NCBI GenBank assembly: GCA_902702965.1
Contig: CACRXP010000175.1
Span: forward strand, 212,627-276,626
DNA length: 64,000 nucleotides
Reading direction: 5' to 3'
Source of the DNA: Spirometra erinaceieuropaei
Taxonomy: Eukaryota; Platyhelminthes; Cestoda; Diphyllobothriidea; Diphyllobothriidae
Made by a program: the position numbers and the translations under genes. The notes below the pieces were generated by a model, which had not been told where the DNA came from, did not search any database, and saw only the letters and a list, made by a program, of their open reading frames with translations. This document shows, piece by piece, positions 1-10,330 of the stretch. Within the stretch, counting starts at the first letter, position 1; each line of letters begins with the position of its first letter.

Positions 1-723
1 CCCCTCCTCCTCCTCCACCACCTCCTCCTCCTCCCACGCCAGAGTCCGGATCAAGACAGACTCAATAATACCGCTGACGAAGGAGGCCGCAGGTGGATTT
101 CTCGGACGGTTTCTCATCTTGGCGTTCCACCACTCTCCCTGGTCCATACAACAAATAACGAGGAGTTGACCATCACAACAGAGATTGGAGGCTGGCACGG
201 CTGAAGCAGCCGCACCTAGGCGTGCGCCAACGCCTGGCTCGGATGGCAAATTGTAGTGGGAGTGCCATAAAGGTCACATTAGGAAGGAGCCATTGCAGTC
301 TGACTCTCAGACCACCTCTAGTCCAGGAAGAGGTCCAATTTATCCCGTCAGTTGGCAATCTTCCAAGCTACGACTTTTAGCGCACCGTGATAACTTCAAG
401 CGTCTCAGATTGTTTATAGTGAGGAGGAAAGTGCGCTGAGTCATCGAACTCTCTTTCCCTTCCCACTCCCACGCCCCAGCCAGTGTCCGGGCCGTTCGGC
501 AGACTGGAGTGGGGAATGGGCGCGGTGGCTGGCACAGTCGACGGACCATGCCTACGTGTGCCACGTAAACGACCTGGTCCCCCATACACACACACCCACA
601 CACACGCACACACGCCAGTATTTCACACAACGGGGGATGAACGGCTTCTCTCTCACTTGCGTGAGAGGATCGTGGAAGGTATTGTTTCGGCCCGTCTCCC
701 AGCCCATCAGTCCACCACTCCAC

Positions 724-759
<36 letters not shown>

Positions 760-1024
760 GAACTCGACGACCTGAGTGGACCGAGTGGGGGCGTCAGTCA
801 GCAGCCTTTCTGTCCACGACGCTTGACGTGTCGGGATAGTCTCCGACTCAAGTCATCCGTGCAGCCGAAGCCGCATGGGGACCGAGTCGAAATGCACACT
901 TCCTAATTGCGTTGGAGGTTGCATTTGGGTGCTGACGGTGGGTGAGTATTGATGCGTGATGGAATGGTGGCTGTGGAGGAGGCAGGGCGGGTGTGTGTTG
1001 TTTTGTGGTTTAACCAGCGGTTGT
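1..1024 (-). repeat. 3' flank of LINE copy 1 (dispersed repeat with microsatellites)
   Basis: This GC-rich stretch follows the LINE stop codon on the minus strand and has no supported gene. Positions 130-900 match a diverged second copy at about 50.1-50.85 kb, for example the block around 345-440 against 50330-50420, so it belongs to the repeat family. It opens with a pyrimidine-rich TCC tract (1-37) and holds two CA tracts. The open frames running through the CA tracts are low-complexity artefacts. What I cannot tell is whether all 1,024 bases are LINE 3' untranslated sequence or include a second element. Confidence 0.6.
585..757. repeat. Two (CA)n microsatellites
   Basis: CA dinucleotide tracts are visible at about 585-616 (interrupted) and 726-757 (nearly perfect), separated by about 110 bp of non-repetitive sequence. 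Confidence 0.9.
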
Positions 1025-4000
1025 CTACCAAAGGTCTTCGTGGATGCTCATGTGACTGAATAGGCCTATGTGATGCGTGAAGTTACGAGGGCAGTGTGGG
1101 CAGTGGAGGCGGGTGCGGTGGGTGTAGGTTGGTGCTTCACGCAGTGGTTCGCGAGTCTCAGTGCGATGGATTCGCAAGTGACCGACCAGGCCGATGTGTG
1201 AGGTGAAGGAACGGTCGCAGTGAGGGCAGGTGTAGTCCTGATCCTCATCCCTGGAGTCGGGGGAGGTGGTGGTAGTGTCGGTTGCTGTGCGCGGGACAGT
1301 CGCCTGAGCAGCCGCCGTTGGAGCAGTGGGTGAGGAGGAGGAGGAGGAGGATGATGGAAGTGGTGGGTCAGAAGAATTGTCAGGGTTATTTGGCGGCGGA
1401 GAGGAGGAGGAGGTTGTGGGGGTGATGTGTGTGGTGCTGTCGAGCGTGACAGCCGCCAGGGCGGACGTCGGTGGGGCAGTTGAGGAGGAGGATGGAAGTG
1501 GTGGTTCGGAAGAGCGGTCAGAGTTAGTTGGCGGCGGAGATGACGAGAAAGACGCGAGCGGAGGGTCGACAGTTGGTGCAGTCCGAGAGGTGCAGTTGAT
1601 TCGAAGGTCTCCAATAAGTCCAATTTGTGCCCGGAATGTCCGTTGACACCAAGGACACGTTGCAAGCGGTTGTGCGTCGGCTTTGCGTACTAGGCGCAGC
1701 TGGGATTTGCGTGCTTAGAGTTTCACTTTGGCGGCGGCGATGCGGTTGGCTTCATAGATCGCAGCACCTGTAATCACTGTCCTTCTCCATCTCAGTCGAT
1801 AGCGGGCGAGGTTTTCCCAGTTGGTCGGATTAATTTGCGGACCCTTCAGGGAAGACTTCAGTGCATCCTTGTATCGTCGAATTTGGCCTACTTGGCGGAA
1901 AGAACCATTCGCGACGTCTCCGTAGAAGAGTCGTTTGGGTAGTCGCTCGTCGTCCATGCGCACCAGGTGGCCGCTCCAGCGCAGCTGAATTTGCCTCAAT
2001 ATGGCGTAGATGCTGAGGATTCCCGTTCGTTCCAGTACTTCCGTTTCGGGGATGTGATCCTGCCACCTCAGCCTCAGGATGCGACGAAGACAACTGGGGT
2101 GGAAGTGGTTCAGACGACGTGCCTGCTTCGTGTACACTGTCCATGTCTCCGCTCTGTACAGCAGCTTCGGCAGCATGACGACCTTATACATCTTTAGTTT
2201 CGTGCTCATTTGGAGACCATGACGATTCCAAACTGTGCTTTGGAGGCGACCGAAGACTTGACTGGCTTTCGACATCCTGTTGGCGACTTTGTCGTCGATC
2301 TTGGTGTTGCGGGAGAGAGCACTGCCCAGGTACGGGAAGTTCTCCACCACTTGCAGTTGGGCTCCGTTCACACGAATTTGCGGTGACAGCACGTTGGGAG
2401 GAATGGCTGTGTTGAGTGGTGGTTTATGCATGACCACCGTCGTCTGCGTGTTGATGACCAGACCGAAGTTCTCTCAGGCGACAGAGAACAGGTTTATGCT
2501 CCGTTGCATCTCCTCTTCCGATGTGGTGTTAAGGGCGCAGTTGTCGGCGAAGAGTAGTTTGTGAACGGTGGTTGTGGATACGCGCGATTGGAAGTGTATC
2601 CGCCGTTGATTCAGCAGGTGACCGACCGTCCTGTTGGCGATGCGGATCCCAGGGCGTTCGTCGCTGTAGGCGTCCTTCAGTATAAGACTGAAGAGGGTGG
2701 GTTCCAGCACACATCCCTGCTTCATCCCCTTGGTCACTGCAAATGTCTTTGAGACATCTCCGTTGTCCGTGTCTCGCGCCATCATACCGTCGTGCAGCTG
2801 ACGAACCATCTGAGTGAATCGCACCGGACAGCCGAATTTCTGCATGATCTTCCACAGTTCTTCACGTTTCACCGTGTCGAAGGCTTTCGTCAGGTCCACA
2901 AAGGTAGAGTACAGGTGAGTCCGCATCTCCTGAAACTTCTCCTGTAGCTGACGGGCGAATAATATTATATCCATGGTCACGCGATGACGACGGAAGCCTC
3001 ATTGGCTTTCCGGTAAAAGACTCTGTTCTAGGTGATTAATCAGGCGGTTGAGGAGGATGCGAGCGAAGATCTTCACGGCGATGTTCAGCAAGGAGATGCC
3101 ACGGTGATTGTCGCAGACTTGGCGGTTCCCTTTTCGCTTGTAGAGATGATCGATGGTTGCGTCTTTGAAATCTTGCAGGACTTCAACTTGACGCCACATC
3201 TCCTGGAAGAGCGCAGTCAGGGGATCCATCAGTTGGGGACCTTCGTGCTTGTAGACCTCAGCAGGGATTGCGTCCGATCCTGGTGCTTTCCCGCTGGAGA
3301 GCTGCTGCACGGCCCTGATGGTTTCCTGAGGAGATGGCAGGAGGTCGAGGTCCACGTTGGTCGCCACTTGCGGCAAGCGGGCGATGGCGGCTTCGGAGAT
3401 GACGGAAGGGCGGTTGAGGACGCCTCGGAAGTGCTCGGCCCATCGCTGAAGGATTTGCGTCTTCTCAGTCAGGAGAGTGCTGCCGTCGGCGTTGAGGAGA
3501 GGAGCAATGCCCTTCGTCGGCGGACCGTAGACAGCTTTGATCGAGGAGAAGAATTTCTTCCGCTCATTGCGTTTCGCGTACCCTTGGATCTCTTTAGACT
3601 TGTGAGCAGTCCAGGCGTCCTGCATCTCGCGCAGTCGTTGATGAGGTTGGCGGCGACTGCGGCAGAAGGCAGCTTTGTTGTTCTCAGTGGGGTGATCTAC
3701 GTAGGCTTTGTGTAGGCGGTTCTTCTCAGCAAGCAGATTTCTGATGGCGGCGTCGTTGTCGTCGAACCAGTCCTGGTGTTGTCGGGGAGCGCGACCGAGG
3801 ACGGCGAGCGTCGCCGCCTGGACCGTGTCTCGCAGTTGACACCAGCGGTTCTCCACGGAGGCGTTCTCGGCAGCGGCGGCGTCGGCGGCGGCGGCAGCGA
3901 TAGGAAAATTGTCAAGCCGTTGAGCTAGCTCATTGTTGAAATGAAGACGGTGAGCGGGCAAAGACAACAAAGCAAAATTCAGCTTACCTGGGAGTCTCTT

Positions 4001-4385
4001 ACCTTGTGGTCTCCTGCGAGGCTGTAGGCGAATACGCATCTTCGATATGACGAGGCGATGGTCGGTCCACCCGTCAGCACCCGCGATCGCCTTCGTCACC
4101 ATCACGTCCCGCTGATCTCGCCTCCGGACGAGGACATAGTCCAGCAGGTGCCACTGACGCGACCGAGGATGCCTCTAGGTGGCTTTCTCTCGCTCCGGCA
4201 GACAGAAGAAGGTGTTCGTCAGGATAAGGCGGTGTTCTGCGCAGGTGCGGAGGAGCAGCAGATCGCTGTCCTTAATGCCGCGGAGACCATGGGAACCTAG
4301 CACTCCACTGCAGGCAGCATGGTCTGTGCCGATGAGGGCGTTGAAGTCACCAAGGACAATCAACTTGTCCGTGTCAAAAGAAGCG
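1025..4385 (-). pseudogene. Degenerate LINE ORF: endonuclease, reverse transcriptase, C-terminal zinc fingers
   Basis: This is one long minus-strand reading frame from about 4385 to a TAG at 1025-1027, broken by in-frame stops. In order it shows the C-terminal half of an AP-type endonuclease (LGDFN about 4360, DYVLVRRR, then a TDHRL catalytic motif near 4060), a linker, and a reverse transcriptase with FVDLTKAFD, KQGCVL and an active-site box that reads FADN instead of FADD. The tail is proline-rich and ends in zinc-finger motifs: a degenerate CPWC finger near 1645 and two good C2H2 fingers (CPHC...HLRIH near 1180-1235, CPHC...HMSIH near 1045-1100). Stops interrupt the frame at 4175-4177 (Trp expected), 2999-3001 and 2474-2476 (Cys expected) and 1715-1717. 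All flanking pieces stay in the same frame. The 5' end of the endonuclease is missing, so the copy is dead. Confidence 0.9.
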
Positions 4386-5227
4386 AAGAGACGAGTTCCA
4401 GGAAGCGGTCGTGAAGAAGAAGACACAATCGCCGGGACAAGAGCTTTATTATCCTGGCGTTTCGGATTCCTGCTCGAATCCATCATCAGAGACAAAAACA
4501 GATGAGGGTGGTTAATGCGACTGCAGTATTTATAGGATGCAGTAGCCATGATACAGCATACCTATGAATATTCACGGCTCCCACCCCTTCATCAGGGATC
4601 GTTGGACGTGGCGTGATGGCCGATATTCGCGTCGTTAATTGTTGCAATTTCATCACGTGCGTTGGATGTTGGCGTGATGATTTCTCGACCATCTGACGCG
4701 CTGACCCGGGTGTTGGGAATAGTGTTTACCAGTGCGCTCCGCGCGTGGCCGATTACTCCGCCAAGACAAAGTCTAAGCACGGTGCATTGGGTGGAAGATC
4801 ATTGCACTTCTTAATAGACTGGGGGCCACTAAACCATGATTCCAGTAGCTCCCGTCTTACGCGGTTTTCACCTCTTGCGAGAATTTCGGCCTCATCGAAT
4901 TTGAATGTGTTCCCGTATTTCGTCTAACGAGCCGCAGCATGAGAGCTGGCATCATTTCTCTGTACCGTTGCAGCGTGTTCGGCCATTCTCGTTCGGAGCT
5001 GTCTTCCGGTTTCTCCGACGTATTTACTTTGTCCGCAACTGCACCAGATCCGATAAACGACTCCAGACATTTCTAGCCGTGGCAGTGGGTCTTTCGGTTT
5101 CATGACCAGACGCCTGATGGTCGCCTCCGGTCTGGCGACTGCGGCGGAGATACACACACGGATACCCTCACTTGGTTTATCTCGCCGGCCGAGGCGGTTA
5201 CCGGGGTGTGGCCGATGAGCTGAGCCC
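4386..5227 (-). mobile_element. Penelope-like element fragment with GIY-YIG domain (copy P1)
   Basis: Minus-strand translation of 4924-5334 contains SGVVYRIWCSCG followed by KYVGETGRQLRTRMAEH, the GIY-YIG nuclease signature that sits at the C-terminus of Penelope-like retroelements. Downstream, about 4740-4920, a frame reading TFKFDEAEILARG...ESWFSGPQSIKKCND continues the same protein after small breaks. The 3' non-coding end (about 4390-4560) contains an AATAAAGCTCTTGTCCC block that recurs in the other Penelope-like copies at 31.6, 35.5, 36.3, 43.5 and 57.1 kb. No reverse transcriptase part is present here. The element abuts the truncated LINE at about 4385. Confidence 0.8.
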
Positions 5228-5690
5228 AGGTTCGGGGAGCCACATGTGAGGGATGGGTTCCAACAAATGGACGCTAGGCGTAGTCTGCACCTGCAAGCTA
5301 TTGAGCGACCACTTCGACCATCACGTGAACCCACCGCTGGACACCCCTACACACACATAAAGCGTCGGTCCCTATCCTTACTAAGTGGGACTGTCATGTA
5401 AACCACACTAAAAGGGTGTTGTTATTTCATAAATATCTGTTCTGAGCAGACCGAAATATCCCGTCCGGTGGCAGCATTCCAGGCCATGTCATTTGGCACA
5501 TTGTTGTATTTTGGAAGCGCGTCAGACAGCTGGAAATTGATCCGTATGTTCTGAGTGCCGTGGGGATTGCGTGTCCACCGTCGGTTTCATCTGGACCGTA
5601 CATTTCGCACAATGCAATAGCACGGGTGACGGTTGACATACATGAAGGTTACTATGCCGTATAACTGGTTCAGCAAAAAATGCTGGTGGG
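5228..5690 (+). repeat. Dispersed repeat R1, copy 1
   Basis: About 430 bp matched in inverted orientation by 31100-31490; part of it matches 32870-33195 and 51780-52060. The best shared block surrounds ATCCCGTCCGGTGGCAGCAT at about 5458. No convincing coding frame. It lies directly next to Penelope-like sequence here and at 31.1 kb. Confidence 0.6.
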
Positions 5691-5699
5691 GTTGAAGGT

Positions 5700-6070
5700 C
5701 GAGCGAGAACTGGAAAAGATTTTAAAACCGAATTATACCCTGCCTTTTAGATGTAATATTGAAGTAGATGTACTTTTATAGCAAATGAGTAAAAGAATGA
5801 ATATTTTTGTGTCTTTTCTATTGAATATACTTAAATCTATGAAGACATCGAAAATCAATAGAAAAATTCATGGTTTTTAGGTAGGTAGGCGGGAGAAAAG
5901 GGGTTCATTCAAAAGTCGCTAGCCTGTGGTAACTGGATTATGATGGCATTCTGCCGCGCGTTGATTAATATTGCAACACGACTTTCGAGTCGAGAACGCA
6001 CTTTTGTCTTTCGGTTAATATTTCATGAGTTAGCATATGAACTGTTTGTGATTGCCTCTAATTCACCCTG
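5700..6070 (+). repeat. Half of a foldback element
   Basis: AT-rich sequence matching one half of the foldback elements at 23975-24940 and 38735-39640. The inner part (TTTTAAAACCGAATTATACC at about 5717) and the outer end (TTTCATGAGTTAGCATATGA at about 6024) are both present. The opposite inverted half is absent, so this is a decayed or truncated copy. Confidence 0.55.
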
Positions 6071-6239
6071 TCCAGGGCACAGACTTGCTCTCCACCACTT
6101 GGAGATCCTTGGGCAAGCTGACCATCCGAAATTCACATCAAGGCATGAAATATGATTCGAACGCCTGGGATATTTGCATTTTCACAGCTATATATATGCA
6201 TTAATTTCATCTTTCGTGTCATAGCCTATTTATAATTAC

Positions 6240-6515
6240 TTCACGTATCTACGCATTAGACAGACGGAGGGGTGGAAGGTTAAACCCCTGGTAGTATGCG
6301 AGTAAGCAAAGACGAACAAGCCAAAAGGCCATAAGTTCATTCACGAGGGTTTTAGGGCCGGTGAGCTAGTTCATCGCAAGAGGCAAAAGCATAAAAGGAG
6401 ACTGCACCCAAGTTGGGAGGCCGTAGGACCAATCAGGGACTGACAACCAGCTCTGTTCAAGTCGAGAGATCTCATGTCATCATTAGAGATTAGGCCGTGC
6501 GACAGAGCACTCATC
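6240..6515 (+). promoter_or_regulatory. Conserved 5' flank of family copy A with CCAAT box at 6429-6433
   Basis: About 270 bp upstream of the ATG are conserved in the 5' flanks of the copies at 27.4, 30.1, 53.0 and 61.3 kb. The core GGACCAATCAGGGACTGACA contains a CCAAT box whose final T is 83 bp from the A of the ATG. The same 83-bp spacing is seen in the copies at 27.38, 30.1, 39.85 and 53.0 kb. A CATAAAAGG stretch at about 6390 is a weak TATA-like candidate, but it lies upstream of the CCAAT box, which is not the usual order. Confidence 0.55.
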
Positions 6516-7435
6516 ATGCACTGGAGCCTAACTCTGCTTCTAGTTCTCCATTTTCCTCTTCTCTGTCAGACCTGCTTCACGCGCCCCGGTACGTGTCGAA
6601 AGCTCTCCTAAGACATTCCAGTCAAATGTAATTATTCAGACCACTAACAAATTAACCTCATCTGTGAACACAAATCAGCTCTATACATCACACTCTATTC
6701 TACCTACTGTATAATATTTATACTACACATATCGAAAACCTTGCACTGTTTTATTTATCGGCTGCAGAATGTATTATCCATATGTCTGGTTAAATGTCAA
6801 GCGCTGCCCGTTCTTAGACGTCTTTCACAATAATGCTTTTTTGCATTTAATAACCCGAAAACAAAGAAAAATGTCCTCGTCACAATGGTGGAATTTACTT
6901 GACAGACTTTGTGCAACTTAGCATGGATCGTCTTTCGGAAATAACGATTACTGTTCCCTACGACGGTTACAGCGAAACAGTCTTCTCAATGACCTTCGAC
7001 ATTCCAGGACTCAGCGACGATTGCGTCTTTAAGGAAGCATTCTACGAGGGTTCATTTGCCCAGTTTTCTTGCAAAATCACTTTTCCCGCCATCAATCTGC
7101 ATTTTGCCAGAAAGGTAAGAAAGCGCAGTGTAGAGTTCCTTCATGCGTTCTATATGTAGATCAGCGTTTTACGGGATGTAGCAACTATGGAGACAGTCAG
7201 TCTAAAACTGGCCAACGTCAGTGCGAATGCAGAGGCAAACATTATTTTCCAGCCTCAAGGACCTGTTTCTTTGCATATGGCGAAGTTCAATTTCCCCAAT
7301 CTCCGTGAGAGAACTCTGAAGGAATCTAACAAAGAAAATCAGGCGTCGACATGGAAAAGAGCAGTCATTGCAAAAGCACAATGGCTAGCTTACTGGGCCT
7401 ATTTGCAGCACAATACGCCCAGATGCTGTGTATGA
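6516..7435 (+). CDS. Secreted 4-Cys family protein, copy A (intact, 3 exons)
   Basis: Exons are 6516-6588, 6867-7114 and 7160-7435. Introns are 278 bp (GTACGT...AAAG) and 45 bp (GTAAGA...TGTAG), in phases 1 and 0. The spliced product is 198 aa. Residues 1-24 form a signal peptide (MHWSLTLLLVLHFPLLCQ...). The mature part starts around EKCPRHNGG and carries cysteines in the contexts CPRH, SDDC, FSCKI and PRCC, an N-glycosylation sequon (NVS) near the start of exon 3, and the conserved end STWKRAVIAKAQ...PRCCV. I do not recognise the family. It is rich in alternating hydrophobic segments, suggesting beta structure, and is probably exported. Intron 2 ends with an in-frame TAG, so retention would truncate the protein. 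No AATAAA is obvious where copies D, E and I have one, about 75-90 bp after the stop. This is the best-preserved member, with all four cysteines. Confidence 0.8.
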
Positions 7436-8170
7436 CGCCTTTCTGTTTCAGATACGAAATCCCTTACTATTTCTAATGTGGTATTAAACATAGGAGTTGT
7501 GGGACCCGTGTAAAGAAAACAAGATTGTGGTCTCGCCGTGTGTTCACATCTGGCGTGTTTTAATTAAACTTCAGTGAAGTCATTTATGTAAGTGAGTCCG
7601 AAAAGTAAGTTTAAAGGAGGAGGCCTGAACGTGCGCCGTAAACCGGGCAAGATTGTAGACTGTTGCTGAATATGATTTCATACGTGAGAGGGATACTATT
7701 CAGTCATAAAGGCCAGTAGTACACCGTGCTGATCTGCACTCCTGTTTTCCTTCAAATGGGTGTCGCAGCCGCAACCAGCGGGAAACCGAATGATAGCTGA
7801 AGGTTTTTTAGTGTTTTGGGTGATCGGTATTTCCCAGTAGCTTCATATGTAGGCGGAGAAGGAGGAGAGTGGGGGAGTAGGAGCGAGAGAATGCTGGCTA
7901 AACGTAGGCCAGCCTTCCAGTGACCTGACCACGCTCCATGCAGTTAACCCATGACTCAGACAGACAGGTCTCAACGCAGGGTGTTAAATCGATTGCAGCC
8001 AAATGCACGTTTTAATCGCTGTGAGAACTCAATCCCAAATGTCCTGCGAGGGTAGAGAAGGGACGATGTTAAAGAAGAGTTTCACTTTCTGTAAGCCATG
8101 AACTGGGGTGGGGTCACCGGTTAGTTGAGAGGAAGTCAAAGTGATGAAAATCCTTTTAAGCCCCACGCGG
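7436..8170 (+). repeat. 3' flank of copy A, duplicated with the gene
   Basis: The 3' flank is homologous, in inverted orientation, to 28500-29217 next to copy D and 62390-63103 next to copy E; a purine-rich block at 7855-7900 corresponds to the pyrimidine-rich block at 28755-28790. The duplication unit is therefore gene plus roughly 0.7-0.9 kb of downstream sequence. No gene is supported. Confidence 0.6.
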
Positions 8171-9261
8171 CCAACAGGCCAGTCCTGTCCTCCACTTCCA
8201 TTACAGGCGAGATTGAGTGGGCATAGGCTGGAAAGAAGTTGTTTCAGCCTATAACTTATTGGGAGGCGAGTTTTAAAAACGACTCGTGTTTCACGTGCAC
8301 CTCAGTGGCTCTGCTAACGAGCTGGGATTACAGCCTAGATGTCTGAATGTGCAAAGGCGATATTCCGAGAGTCACTCTGAGGGGTGGTCCGTCTGTCTTC
8401 ACTGTGTTCTGGAAAACTAGGCGAGTGCATTTTCAGTTGTCGACTTTAAACATTCGCCTTCTCGTCACCGAGGGAGTTTACTTCGAACATGGCGTCCTCC
8501 TCATCAGGAATTTAGTTTGAAGGATTAATATGTGAGAACAGGGATCATGAAGTGAGGATATTAGAAGTTTAACCTGGGTTTCTGTGTTTTGCGATGATTA
8601 CATTTTTCTAGATTTTCGGATCACAAATAAAGAAAACATGTTTAAACTGGAGCTAACGCCTTCTACTGGAGGACGAAAGAGGGGTCATTTTGTAGAATAT
8701 TCCGTTGCACAGATGAACAAATAATAGATTCGTAGATGCAGTCATATCATGGAGGATTTCAAAAATCAGGTTTAGGCAAACGCATTCAATGGACACGTTA
8801 ACGGGAACCCTGAAAATATCACTGGCACGTGGATTGAACGCGCACCTAAAATTCTACAATTATTGTATAGAAGAGCACCATATTGGGCACAATACATGTT
8901 ATACATGCTACCCGGTTATGCAAGTTGAAAACTGGTCATTGTCTAATTTTGGCGTGGATAACGGTTATGATTGTACAGTTCAGGAAAACTATGCGTTCCC
9001 ACACACCCCTAGTTAGCTTCACTCAGTGCGATTTCATGCACAACAAAGGAGTGTTAGAAAAAGATACGATAACTAGAACACTAAGTAATTTGTCTGAAGT
9101 TCGGGACACTTCCCCAACCCATCACCAAAGGGGGTTGAAGATGAAGGTCAGCCGTCTCTGGTGATGGGTTCGAGTGAGGATCCAAAACGTCAGGCTGATA
9201 TACTTGTTGTTCTAATGATTGCACCTCCTTCGTATCCTGCACTCGGACTAACAGATCTCAT
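8171..9261. repeat. Inverted-arm repeat (8.17-8.84 kb), then unassigned sequence
   Basis: Positions 8171-8840 match 25015-25640 in inverted orientation, for example the block ending GGACACGTTAACGGGAA near 8805. Positions 8841-9261 show no supported gene or recognisable element; short frames there lack splice-site or homology support. Confidence 0.55.
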
Positions 9262-9383
9262 TCAAAGGCTCGTCTCACTTGATTCGTCGTGAGGCACAGT
9301 TATTGCCATTATATCGGGTCGATTCACGCCGAATGGCAGGAAGTGTCTCAGATAAAATTCATGTTTGTGTCGCGGGCACATTC
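9262..9383 (-). pseudogene. Exon-2 fragment of the 4-Cys family (copy K)
   Basis: On the minus strand, an acceptor TTTTACATAG at about 9384 is followed in the family's phase by MCPRHKHEFYL, a diverged middle and ITVPHDESSETSL, then a TGA at 9262-9264. This matches the first half of family exon 2, closest to copies G and H (CPRHKH, and PYDQSSETSFS in H). The second half of exon 2 and exon 3 are not found. The sequence upstream on this strand (to about 9700) also resembles the upstream flank of copy H at 47.63-47.94 kb, so a larger block was duplicated and then decayed. Confidence 0.7.
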
Positions 9384-9449
9384 CTATGTAAAAGAAAATT
9401 GTGGCGAGGCGGCTGAGAAAACGAGCCAAGCAAATCTTTTGCAAAAATA

Positions 9450-10060
9450 CTTACGATCCGATACTGCTTAATGCGGGACGAATTTTGAAAGTTTTGTTTA
9501 CCATGGAGTCCAAGAATAGGTAATTATGAAGCATAATCAGTCGTATCTGAATGCCCATTTTTAAACTTGAGGTGTATCAGCCTTCAGCATAAATCATAAT
9601 CGGCGGAAATGACTTTTACGCGCGAAAAAAGAACTTACAAATTAACTGTACTTTTTCTGCAATTCGTCTGTGCATACATGTCCGTAAAACCTCTATTGCC
9701 ACCTTTCCCATACGTGTTTTGGTTCCTTCATCCGACCGTTGCCCTTCGTCTGTCTAGACATGTACCCTGGCGTCGTTGATGCCGGAGGACACAACCTTTG
9801 AATGGTAGTTGTTCTGTATGCGAAGAATACTGTTACTTCTGGCAGAGTGCCCTCGGGTGTCATGACGATGGCGTTATGTCAGTTACAAGAGGTCAGAAGA
9901 GGTCTGACCATTCACTGTCTACGGCGAAATTGCCAGAATGTTTCCTTAAATCTTCTTTCGGCCTAAGAGAGGCAGGGAACCTGACGTTGGAAAACACAAA
10001 CAGTTTTAAAAGTAAGTAGGTGCTATCTTTCCTGAATTAATTGGTGCCATCCAACGGTTC
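9450..10060. other. No supported gene
   Basis: The part to about 9700 resembles 47.7-47.94 kb, flanking copy H; the clearest match is AAGCATAATCAGTCG at about 9529 and 47770. Nothing else is recognised. Confidence 0.4.
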
Positions 10061-10330
10061 GATGCTATCTAATGAACTGTTCACCGAAAATCCGAAATGT
10101 ATCTTGTATTAGAAGAGACTATTTTGCCAAGATTGTGAGACCAAAGATTGCCCAGCAGTCGTCCTACTTATTTTCTATGTCTGATGTTGCGCCTATATTT
10201 ATGGTTTACAAATAACACATTCTTTATAATCACCATAAGGAATATCACAGAATTATGAATTATTTCATGAAGTCGTCATATAGGGCCCATAAATTGACGC
10301 ACATGTTGCCTAATGCGAACAAATTTTGTA
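10060..10330 (-). repeat. Dispersed repeat R2, copy 1
   Basis: AT-rich repeat with relatives at 23760-23990 (+), 45360-45900 (+) and 59345-59890 (+). A shared block is the segment with AGAAAATAAGT...GACTGCTG, read on the minus strand at about 10150-10190. No coding capacity. Confidence 0.6.

Noticed and set aside
340..906. Frames of 60-136 codons on both strands
   Set aside because: They translate CA/GT tracts and flanking repeat.
1066..1665. Minus-strand proline-rich frame of 199 codons
   Set aside because: It is the wrong frame of the LINE tail. The correct frame gives the zinc fingers and stops at 1025.
3032..3715. Plus-strand frame of 227 codons
   Set aside because: Antisense shadow of the LINE reverse-transcriptase region.
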